Shown here: in pieces, positions 32,001 through 41,669 of the stretch
Layout: each line of letters begins with the position of its first letter
Position numbering within the stretch: the first letter of the stretch is position 1
NCBI GenBank assembly: GCA_030704615.1
Contig: CM060732.1
Location: 29,431,053 to 29,495,052 of the forward strand
DNA length: 64,000 nt
Reading direction: 5' to 3'
Source: Takakia lepidozioides
Lineage: Eukaryota; Streptophyta; Takakiopsida; Takakiales; Takakiaceae
Made by a program: the position numbers and the translations under genes
Notes under the pieces: generated by a model
Told to the model about the DNA's origin: nothing
What the model saw: the letters and a program-made list of their open reading frames with translations, nothing else
Database searches by the model: none

Positions 32001-32560
32001 TTTGGGAGGCAGAAACGTTACCTTTCTGACTGGGAATTTGGCATAGTCGAGAGCAGCCAGCTCGGAGCGAGAACCATCGAGGTGATGTTGTCGTAGAGCT
32101 GCACAATGGACCGGGTTGGAGTTATGCTCGATGGCACATGGTAGCACCACAGAGGACGTCCATGCCGGATTTGAACGACCGTGTGGAGGACATGGGTACC
32201 TCAATGCAATCATCTTCCTCGTCGGAAATGTCGAATACGTCCACACGAGAAGCTATGGAGGGTCTTGACGGTCCAGGTCGGGAATGATTATCGTTGCATA
32301 CCTCTCTGTTGGCAGTGGCCGCCTCTCGGTTTCCGGACTCCTTTGTGGATGGTGTGGCAGCGACTGATTCGGAAAGGGAATGGGCATTCCCACAGCTCGA
32401 TCCAGGATGGTGTCTGACGGGGGAACGTGCCATTCGATTCCGCAACCTCCGTCGTTACCTAGCACGACAATGGTCTCGTCACCTGTCCAGGAACATCCTT
32501 CCTTTCTTCTTCCAAATAAACTGTGCCCGGTTTGAGCTTGAATTTGGAACAAAGGTAAGT
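29058..32560 (-). pseudogene. MULE-like transposase, copy 1
   Basis: Domains in order on the minus strand: an acidic N-terminal segment ('FDISDEEDDCIEVP'); a zinc-binding region ('RCLNPTCFHFLSKGG', 'KCAHC', 'ACIHVGVHCHPL') of the WRKY-GCM1/FLYWCH kind; a DDE-like core with 'FRGFMADNAQANW' (second Asp, ~30,915), 'GFHWMQSLSHY' (C-x2-H, ~30,820) and 'NTNMAESVHSSWR' (Glu, ~30,440); a Pro-rich linker; and a SWIM finger 'TCNCTDF...CPCKH' (~29,200-29,270). This order (zinc finger, DDE with inserted C/H, SWIM) is that of Mutator-like transposases. An intron lies around 30,486-30,570. Frameshifts near 29,634, 30,830 and 31,306 and a lost base near 29,140 inactivate it. The N-terminal start is uncertain. 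Confidence 0.75.
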
Positions 32561-33059
32561 TTCAGTCACTCTGCAAAGTCCTCCTCGTTTGGGATCCAGG
32601 CTCTCCAAGTTGCAGAGGACAACAAACTATAGCGTAGGAATTCGGAGCCATCGAACACCGCACGGAGTTGGCAAGTGCGAGTTTTCAGTATAGCGACAGA
32701 CCAAGGCTAACAGGCACCATGCGAGTCCATCGACGATTGGAAGTTGCACATTGAAGTGGAAAGTATTGTTTCAAGCTACAATGCATGAAGGTGGGAGGTT
32801 TGATTCCATAGCCAGTAAGTATGACAATGATGGCCGATTCGGGGACGAAATAACATCTCCTGACAGTTTCTCCTGAGGGTGGATCCAGCAGTATTCTCGG
32901 TGCAGACAGAACGTTCGCACTGACAAGTGCCAGGACTGTTAGTTAAAACGGTCAGACAACCAAGTTGTGCTCATCAAGACTGGCCGCAATGTTGTTTCGG
33001 AACAATGCAACCCATTGAGGTTCCAGATTTCCCGTCCCGAGTGATTCTTCGATTGTTGG
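32561..33059. other. divergent intergenic region, transposase side
   Basis: Sequence between the transposase N-terminus and the palindrome array. No palindrome copies and no recognised promoter motif. It presumably holds the transposase promoter and 5' leader. Confidence 0.4.
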
Positions 33060-34525
33060 TGGACGGAAATACGGCGCCGCATTTCCGTATTGCTTCTTGG
33101 TCATGCACCACAAGAGCGACGGAAATGAATGCGGCACGGAGTTTCCGTCCGGGGAAACCTTTATACTCGCTCCAGAACGGAAATGCGGTAACGCATTTCC
33201 ATCCAGCAAGCACAAAATGTGGGGGAACGAAATGCCGTTACCACCCGCATTTCCATCCGAGTCGCACTTTTTCCGACTTCCGAACGGAAAATGCGGCGCC
33301 GCATTTCCATTTTGTATCTGATGCATGGAGCTGAGGGATAGAAAATGCCGCAGCACATTTCCGTCCTAAAAGACATTCATACTCTCCATAACGGAAATGT
33401 GGTCACCCGGCATTTTCCGTTCTGAATTGAGAATTATGACAACGGAACGAAATTCGGCAAAACCGCATTTCTGTCGGAGTCGCACTTTCCGACATTCCAG
33501 AACGGAAAATGCGGCGCCGCCTTTCCATTTTGTATCTGATTCATGGAGCCCGAGTGCGATTGCCGCCGCTTTGATCATTCATACTATCCATAACGTAAAT
33601 GCGTACCACATTTCCGTTCTGACTGAAAAATCGTGAACCATCGGACTGAAATGCGGGCAACGCATTTTCCATTCGAGTCGCCCTCCCAACATTCCGAACG
33701 GAAATGCGCACCGCATTTCCGTTCTGATGAAAATATCCTGAAACATCGGAACTGAAATGCGTACCGCATTTCCGTCGGAGTCGCACCTTCCGACATTCCA
33801 AAACGGAATGCGGCGCCGCATTTCCGTTTTGTATGTGAGGCATGGAGCTGTGGAACGAAAATGCGGCACAAGCATTTCCGCCAGCGTCAGACGTTAATAC
33901 TCTACAGAACGGAAATGCGGTTACCGCATTTCCGTCTGACTGAAATCGTGCGCAACGGGACCGAAAATGCGGCACCGCATTTCCGTCCGAGTCGCACCTT
34001 CCGACATTCTAGAACGGAAATGCGGCGCCGCATTTCCGTTTTGTATATGGGGCCTGGAGCTGTGGTACGGAAATGTGGTGCCGCATTTCCATCCATGTGA
34101 GACCTTCAAACTTTCCAGACCGGAAATGCGGCACCGCATTTCTGTCCAGGTGAGACTCTATACTTTCCCGAACGGAAATGTGGCACGGCATTTCCGTTCA
34201 TCAACTAACGTATGTGAAGGGGGAACGGAAATGCGGGTACCGCATTTCCGTTCAGATTGAAAATCATGAACCGGGGAACTGAAATGTTGTGCCTCATTTC
34301 CGTCCGAATCGCACCTTCGACATTCCAGAACGGAAATGCGGCGCCGCATTTCCCTTTGTATCTCATACATGGAGCGTGGGACGGAAATGCGGCACCGTAT
34401 TTCCGTTCAACAACTAAGGTATGTGAAGGTGGAACGGAAATGCGTGCCGCATTTTCTTCCAACAAGTACGGATGTGTAGCTTCGTGATGGTACTTAACGG
34501 AAATGCGGCGCCGCATTCGCATTTC
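33060..34525. repeat. palindrome array 1 (27 units, ~53-bp period)
   Basis: Twenty-seven copies of AAATGCGG-YR-CCGCATTT, perfect or decayed, start at ~33,069, 33,122, 33,180 and so on to 34,501. Over 33,597-34,437 nearly all steps are 51-55 bp, close to five turns of B-DNA. Spacers belong to a few recurring types ('gttttgtatctgatgcatgg', 'gtccgagtcgcaccttcc', 'gttctgactgaaaatcgtg', 'ttcaacaactaaggtatgtg'), giving a higher-order unit of mostly four palindromes (~213 bp). The central dinucleotide is almost always CG, CA, TG or TA, and tends to follow spacer type. The array lies between two divergent genes. It is not a CRISPR array because spacers also recur. Confidence 0.95.
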
Positions 34526-34779
34526 ACCAACTCATCAGACGCTGGGACGGAAATGCCTTGAAATGTGAACACGTGGAGCAACGGAATTGCTGCACATGTC
34601 GGCACTCTATCTGACTGAAGGGGCATGAGGCGGCGCGGCCTGACCGTTGGATAATGATGTTTGTTTTTCGGACGGCAGGCGTACCCTGAACGATTCGAAT
34701 TTCGTTAATGACGCAAACTCCACGAGGAGACACTTTCGTCCAACCCTTTCGAACCCAAGTGGTGCATCACCGCCGTTTC

Positions 34780-34880
34780 ATCTACTTTTGTCGTGTCTCC
34801 TCAGTCACCCCTCTCGCGCCCTTTCCATCTGCACTCTTTGCCCCTTTTTCCCTCTCTCTGTTCTTCTTATGCTCGAACCT
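34780..34880 (+). promoter_or_regulatory. pyrimidine-rich leader of the ParB-methyltransferase gene, copy 2
   Basis: C/T-rich run ('cccctttttccctctctctg') 80-170 bases before the first ATG (34,955), repeated before copy 3 (47,395-47,485). Plant Y-patch-like, probably covering the transcription start. No TATA box was seen close by. Confidence 0.4.
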
Positions 34881-34954
34881 GAGAGGGGGGAGTTCGTGCA
34901 CCAGAGGAGGAGCCTCGTCGCAAGCTCCGGAAATTATACTTCGGACGTAGGCCA

Positions 34955-37900
34955 ATGCCGAAGGGGAGGAAGCAGATGCGTCTACAGGAGGAGATTGCCA
35001 TCTCCGAGCAGCAGGCCACTCAGGCAACCCGCCACAGTGAGAAGCTCCATGCGATCGGCTGCGCGCAGCTGATCGAGCACCGAACCCCCATTTTGCTTCT
35101 GTAATTCTTAGACTGAATGCTAGGAGACTTGAATGCAGAACATGTTTGCATGCCTAACAGGAAAGGTGGACGTGCTGGAGGGATCGCAGGAATCCGAAGA
35201 AGAGCGCAGGAAGAGTCCGAGGAGCTAGCTGCCAGCACGTACGTACACCCACCGATCCCGAGCGCGGTATTCCTGCCGGGCCTAGCCCTGTGCGATTCAA
35301 GACGCGGCTTCGAAGGGCAAGTTCAAAGCCCAGAGATCGACTCGCGTTCTTCGGTCATGGAGAATCGCCAGCAGGGGTCGGGCCTTCTCCAGCAAAGTCG
35401 AAGAAGAAGCAGCCCGTCCCTCTACTGGCTTCTGAACCGGCTCAGGGCCGGATTCCCACCCAACGCGAATGAAGCAGCAGGGTAGAAGACAGATTCAATT
35501 GCAGCAGACACCTTCACCTGCAAGGATGAGGAAGCAGAAGGCAATCAGGCGACGGCCGAACAATCTCCCGCAAAACCGACTTCCACGAGCTGAAGCTCAG
35601 TTCCGAGGATTTCCGCCTGCAGATGTTGGGGCGACTCTGCTGCAGCGAAGGCAATGGGATCGACCGTTTGATCTCGATTTGGGTACCGGAGGAGGGTGCT
35701 TGCCGCTTCAACGTTCGCAGCAAAGACCTCACCACTGATGAGCAAGCAGGCCCGGGGAGGCCTCTGCAATGGCAGAATTGCCCGCAGACAGGCCCCAGAG
35801 TGCAGCCCAGTTGAGGATGCTCCAGCTGCTCAGCCACTACCGGCACCTACAGACATGTCTCCGGAGGATTTCAAAAGTGCAGCGGATAAAATGTTGGAGG
35901 AGACACACAGTAGCATTGGCAGAGTTCTGGGCAGCAAGGGTATTCCAGCGGACTCTTCGAATCCACTCTGTCGCATGGTCTCCCTTCCCATCGTCAGGCA
36001 GGCCCTTCCCGGAGATGTGGATAAGCTCAAGTTCGCATTTCGAGAAGGGTAACGTCTGGGATCGGCGCGTTACGTTTACTTGAGAATGAGGACGGCGAAA
36101 CTCGTGGACACTGCCATGAATTGTTAACGTGGGATACCCACTGGCACCACTCGCAACAGACGAATTCGAGGCGACGCTGAAGGGTGATCCAGGACTTTGG
36201 CCATATGTCGGGTAAAATGTTCTTTGTGTGGGACGGGAATCACCGACTTCAGCCTGGTGGGAGTACATCAAGCAGAACCATGCAAGCACTTGGCTGGCAT
36301 TACATGGTGGAGTGTGTCATCCTGAAGGTGAAGGCGGCAGAAGACTCCCCTGCTCAGAATGCCATGGCGGACCTCAACTCGTAAGATACTCATACCCTCC
36401 CTAGCACGTTCGAAATGCGGTGCCGCATTTCGGTTTCCATTCTGGTTTGTTTCCGTGCTTCCGTGTATTGAACTGGAGAGTGTGCCTTGCAGGGTCACAA
36501 AGAATGCGTACGTGCATACCCACATGGCACATATGCTGTACAGGGTGAGGAAAACTGGTCTCACTGATCCGCAGATGTTTGCGGAAATGCTGGAGCCCGA
36601 GCTCATTCAGAAAGCCGTTGCAAAAACAGACCGGACATGGTATCGTCTCACTATGGATGGAATGGTGGAGGTGATATACGAAGTAAGTCGTCCTCCAATT
36701 TCCCTCTGCTCATCCTTCCCCAATTTCCAGTAATGCTTTCCACATGAATCGAATGTAACGCTTCTGCATGTTTTTGTTGGCAGTCAAACATCAAGCTGGA
36801 TTTGGCCCATGCCAAACGCTTCTTCATGGAAAGTGAGGGGCAGGTCAAAACGTTGCAGTCATTGACTGAGCACTTGAAGGAAGCCGGTGTCAAGTCCAGA
36901 ACCAAATACAAGTCAAAGCTTGTGAAGCTGGTGGCAATTGCAGATCCGACACTTGGAAAGGACTTCATCCCCGAGATTGCAAAACACTATTCTCGGGCCA
37001 TGCAGCCGACCATGCAATTGGAGAAACTGCATCACCTCTCAACGGCATGTGTGGAGGCGAAAGAGAAGGTGAGGTTTCAATGCACTGAAGTTCCTTCCTA
37101 GCAATAGCCACTCTCTTCCAGCTCCTGACATTGGATCGGAAATGGCAGACACGGTGGCTGTCGATCTGGAATGCATCCGAGAGCATAAGGACAATGTGGT
37201 CTTTTCCACTCGAAGTTTCCGACCCTGCAGTGGATGTGTGGCTCAACCGGTATGACTTGGTGGTTCCAGGTAATTCAAGGTACTTCCCCAGATTTGCTTT
37301 TCTGAAATGAATCCCTGAACTGCTACGTGACAATGCATTTGGGAATCGCAGGTAATGTCGAATGCGAAGGAGCAAGTCGTAATGCACACAAATTCGTTCG
37401 GCTTGTACGTCAAATGGGATGGAACACAGACATAGGAAGACTACGTGACACGTTTCAGATGTGCGTACAAGGACAACCTTTTCGCCAGAGAGCTACAGAC
37501 AGCAAGAAGGAGCGTGGAGTTTACACATCAGGAGGGAGCGGGGAAAGCTGCAATGCGAATTGTTTACAGGTGAAGCACAGCTGCCCTTGTATGCGAAGCC
37601 TGGTTACGAGGTTTGTCTCGGAAATGCGGCACCGCATTCGCATTTTAAGTTTTCGGTGGCACTTTGCGAGTAGGTTGGTCTCAACTTTTGCTCACGCATG
37701 CTGACTGCCTTGCAGGTATATGAAATACGTGCTCCTTCAGACAGGGCCCTGGCTCAAGAGCCCCCGTTCTTCATGGCTTGGACCGTGGCGGGCCCAAGCT
37801 GTGTCTACACACCCGAGATGCAGAAACAATGGCATCCCGCGCATCTCGTTGGATGCCCGTGGTACCTAGACATGTCTGGCGATATTGTTGACGAGTCTGA

Positions 37901-40064
37901 GAAAGATCTGCACGCCTTGGCAGAAGAGAAGAGAAAGGAAAGACGTGTCCCTGCTGGGCCAAAGTCGGCAAAGGAATCTGCTGCTCTAGAAGAATCCAGA
38001 AAGGCAGCTGAGTTGGCACAAAAGATGTTGGATGTAGCTGTGCAGGCCCAACAGAAGGGGTCGAAGAAGAGGACTCGCCAGCAAGGAGCAGCTGTTGTGA
38101 CACCCGCCAAAACGAAGAAGCAGAAACAGCCTGTTCAGGAAGAGGGTGAGGAAGGGACTCCGATGGAGACTTTGCAACCAGCCCACCCCCCAAACGCAGG
38201 CTGCCTCCCCTGTGCCCACCGTTGTCACAGAGGCACGAGAACTGGCTCGGCAAAGAAGGCACTCTTCAACCCCCCAGGGGGGCACCCTTTCGAGCCGGTG
38301 GAAATGAAGAGGCCGAAAGTGGCTCCCGAAACTGTAGTCCAGTGTGTAAATGAGAGTTTCTTGGCGGCTTTGGATGGACGGGCAGCCAAGTTGGCATACC
38401 TGAAGACCATGGAGGGTCTGAAGGGCAGAGCACTGAAGAAGGCGACTGCCGAAGAGCCTTCCGACACCCCAGGATTTCAGAATATGGTCTCGTTCTTTGA
38501 GAGGGTGTGTGCAGACAAGGATTGTAGGAGGGGCGGAAATGCCACCGAGTGGTCTTGCGATATGATCATCTTGGATATTCCGGACGGAGAGCCTGTGGAA
38601 GGACTGCAAGCTTTGCCATCTTGGAACAGGTACTCGGAGGACTTTTGGAAGAAAGGATTCGGCTTGCCCGCATGGTGTTGGACGACAGAGGCTGTGTGGT
38701 TGTCCTGGCGAGCAGAGGAAAAAACACTTAGACAGGAATTGCGAAGTGGACCCGCAAGAGCGCCGTCCCGATTCTGAAAAAGAAGTGGACGTGCATCAAC
38801 ACACTGGGCCTTCGGTCGGAAGGGAAGAAGGTGATTACGACACTGGCTCGTCCATTCATTTGCTTGGGTGTTTTCAAATGCGGTGCCGCATTCGGTTTCT
38901 AATCGTTTTCCCCCTGTGTATGCAGACGAAGCAGTTCGATGCATACTGCTTTGTGAAGGAGAACTCCACCTTTGCTTTCCGGAAGGAGGGATGAAAGGTT
39001 GACCCGAACTGCGACCCCCTTGATTACGACGTTCTGTTCAACAACGTTCCCAAGGAACTTCTCCCTCATAGCCTCACTTCAACGGAACCCATACGGTACT
39101 CACGGACTCGGAGCCCTGCCTTCATTCAGACAATTATGGAGACATGCACAGACGTGGAGGGCACAGTGCTCGACCTCATCTGTGGGACAGGTATGTAGAA
39201 TCTTGATCTATGCTGTTCTGCAAATTCTCGTTAGGATGTAGTTCGCAACATCTGAAGCGCCATGTGGTAATGTGTGGATGGCATTGTAACAGGTGCCTCA
39301 ATGTGGGCTGGGGCGTTTTCCGACCGGCACCTCTTTGCCTACGAGGAGAGGATTCATTCGTGTGGGGATCCCATCTGGAAGGGCTGCAACGGAATGTTAA
39401 GGCTCCCGACAGAGCGGAAGTCTCCTCGGATTCGTCGGAGTCCGAGGAAGACACAGTGGACATTGATGCGGAGGAGAACCCGGAATACGAGTGAGTGCAA
39501 ACATTGTAAGTTTGCAAAGCCTTCTGGGTCATTTTTGTCAAACGAATTTCCGGACTGTGGTTCTCATTAGTCTCGTTGATGATTGTCATGTGCAGGATTG
39601 CAGGGTCCGGGTCGAAACATGTAGGGCCTACACTTCCTGCCAGGAAGAATGTCCCATTCTTTGCGAGGGCCGACTTGATGACGAGCCCGGTGACGGACTA
39701 CTCCCTTCCTAGTTATGCAGCTAAACTCGCAAATACAGCGATTAGAAGAAGTGAGAATCCCAGTAAAGTAGAGCAGATTTTGGAGAGGGCTAGGGAGGAC
39801 AGAAGGATAAGGAAAGAGTTGGCAGCAGCTCAGACAGGTAGACGGGTACGAAAGTACATATGTGATTCAGCGGATGAGAGCGACGCAGACAGGGAGGAAG
39901 ACGACCCAACGGAGGTGAGATGGACAGTTCCGCAAGGGGAAGATGGGATTTTTGAAAGCCTGGCCAACGAGCAGTCCGCTGGAGATGAGAAAGACACTGA
40001 GGGGGTGGAGGCGGAGCAGGACAGTCTAGAACAGGATGAGGATTCGGATGATTTTCAAGATTAA
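34955..40064 (+). pseudogene. ParB-like/DNA-methyltransferase-like gene, copy 2
   Basis: The fullest copy. The start was chosen at 34,955 (MPKGRKQMRLQEEIA), just after the pyrimidine-rich leader. A second exon after 'gcctaacag' (~35,163) is Ser/Arg/Lys-rich ('SGPSPAKSKKKQPVPLL'), likely disordered and nuclear. The ParB-like domain spans ~35,850-36,385 (DGNHR at ~36,232), followed by helical exons ('YVHTHMAHMLYRVRKTGL'). The permuted methyltransferase-like domain runs ~38,290-39,360, with 'MIILDIPDG' for motif IV (~38,563) and 'VEGTVLDLICGT' + 'G' across an intron (39,156-39,296) for motif I. The acidic tail ends 'EQDEDSDDFQD'. Lesions: TAA at ~36,050, frameshifts near 36,190 and 38,660, TGA at ~38,992. 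No DPPY-type catalytic tetrad is present, so activity even in the ancestor is doubtful. Confidence 0.65.
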
Positions 40065-40109
40065 TAGAATTTTAATGAAGTCTCTGTAAATGTAAATTCT
40101 CTTCCAGAG

Positions 40110-40117
40110 TATATAAA
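40110..40117 (+). promoter_or_regulatory. TATA box behind the methyltransferase gene, copy 2
   Basis: TATATAAA starts 46 bp after the stop codon at 40,064, the same relative position as in copies 1 and 3. It is followed within ~95 bp by the 3' palindrome cluster. Confidence 0.4.
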
Positions 40118-40194
40118 GGAAATTCTGCCCGATATTCGTGACCCCTCTCCAGTGTGCATTCCAGCCACACAATCGCCCAAACCACGACGCTCCC

Positions 40195-40800
40195 AAAATC
40201 AGAAATGGGGCACCGCATTTCCAAAATTTTGGCAACTCTAAGAACCTCTTTTGGAAATGCGGCACCGCATTTCCAAGACATGGGAGGGACTAAATTTTCC
40301 ATTTCAATGTTGGCATAGTAAAAAGTAATCGGCCGATTGGAAATGCGGTGCCGCATTTCCAAAATTTCCTTTGTCCACACGCCAGTTTTGGCCTCTCCCG
40401 CTCATTGCATGGATGCCACCACGCTTACAGAGGTCGAACAAGGAGGTCGAACAAGGAGGTCGAGATGGCGGAATTGGAAATGCGGTGCCGCATTTCCATA
40501 TTGGGGATGGTCGTTGTTCGAACTGCAGGCCCATCAGCAAAAATTGGCACCGCATTCCATTGTAAAAAAAAAGTCGATGACGGACATGGAAATGCGGCGC
40601 CGCATTTCCAGAACGGACATCGCAATTTGTCCATTTGCAGACCCTCTCACGGAAATGCGGTAACGCATTCCATCGCGCTGGTCGGAAATGTCACACTTTT
40701 CGAAATGTTGGACGGAAATGCGGCTTCGCATTCCCTTGTCCAAAAAGAAGTTTCCATTGCCAAGCTGGATATGCGTCGCCGCATTTGCAATGCCAACCTC
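40195..40800 (+). repeat. palindrome cluster 3' of the methyltransferase gene, copy 2
   Basis: Around ten palindromes between 40,200 and 40,790 (for example ~40,255, 40,340, 40,478, 40,590, 40,650, 40,718), spaced 45-140 bp. It ends at 'ctgtccaattta', the right edge of the unit. Confidence 0.85.
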
Positions 40801-40812
40801 GTTGTCTGTCCA

Positions 40813-41669
40813 ATTTAGAGGTTTACTATTTCATGAGCAGAAACCATGAGCCATGAGCCATGAGCCGCATGAGCCGCATGAGCGGTGAGCCGAAGTCTAA
40901 GATACGCGGATTTCATGAGCGGACTCCTCCAAATTTGGAAATGCGGCAGATTAAACAAGTATTAAAATAATAGTTTTTTAATTTGACCTTGCCATTTTTG
41001 GACGTTCCAGATCATGTAATGCGGCGAAGATATGTCGTCAGTAACAAGTCCGCTCATGGTTTTTTAGATCCGCTCATGGAAATAAGTGACCGTGCAACGG
41101 GAAATCCAGTATACCACTGCAAAAGGACGTCGCATACTGGCCTGTATAGAGTATTCCGCGGTTTTACATGCCTTAACATTGGAATGAAGCTGACCCTTTT
41201 GCCGCGATTGAACCAATGGAGTCTGCACCAATACAGTCTGCAGTACTTCACAATTCTGTCTTCTTCGGGTATTCGGCGGGAAAGGTTTGCAACTGAACTG
41301 GGAAATAGGGTGCCGCATTAGGGTTCGCACGTGCGAAATTTCGGAGCGGTTTGGTGTTGGCGAAGGCCGCTCTCTGGGGGTACCTACGACGATACTTGAA
41401 ATGCGGCGCCGCATTTCCTTGTCGGAGGTCGAATGAGGAAAGCAAGTTTTCGGAAAGCAGAAAAACATGAACCCTCCAACATACAAAAATACATGCACGT
41501 GGAAACAAGTGAACGATATAGTAATATCTTAGTTCGAGCAAAACAGGTTACTGGTAGGCAAGACATATGTCGGACCTTTGTGTGGCCAGAGTCTGAGGTA
41601 CTGGCAGCAGTACAGTTCTACTATCCGAAAAGGATGGGCGTACCATTGTATGTTGACCGCAAGCCAAGC
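40813..41669 (+). repeat. element left end with 'catgagc' microrepeat, copy 2
   Basis: Near-identical to 28,222-29,057 with one fewer 'catgagc' unit. Palindromes at ~41,306 and 41,400. A small change ('ctctgggggtacc' against 'ctctaccagtacc') near 41,370 is local. Confidence 0.8.

Larger units (their letters stand above)
28222..40812. mobile_element. complete ~12.6-kb ParB-methyltransferase/transposase element
   Basis: From the left-terminal 'gaggtttactatttcatgag' to the base before the next identical terminus at 40,813. Order: left end and transposase (minus strand), palindrome array, ParB-methyltransferase gene (plus strand), TATA box, palindrome cluster. The two genes diverge from the array. 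The following unit repeats this order with a ~12.6-kb offset (36,415 aligns with 49,051). The right end has no clear inverted match to the left end beyond 'gaggtt', so the true transposition termini are not proven. The unit boundaries come from the repeat itself. Confidence 0.7.

Noticed and set aside
33060-34525. Many overlapping ORFs on both strands with repeating 'GNAAPHF', 'MRRRISV' and 'KCGAAFPF' peptides
   Set aside because: They are translations of the palindrome array in all frames. The same DNA word gives these peptides wherever it occurs (also 24.1-24.7, 40.2-40.8 and 45.4-47.1 kb). There is no consistent frame.
33060-34525. CRISPR-like look: regular palindromic repeats with ~30-bp spacers
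   Set aside because: Spacers fall into a few recurring types and are not unique, the host is a plant, no cas genes are present, and the array lies inside a duplicated eukaryotic element.
34955-40064. A bacterial restriction-modification or plasmid partition locus as contamination
   Set aside because: The gene has many GT-AG introns, is repeated with a plant-type transposase and lies in the same contig as plant sequences, so bacterial contamination does not fit.
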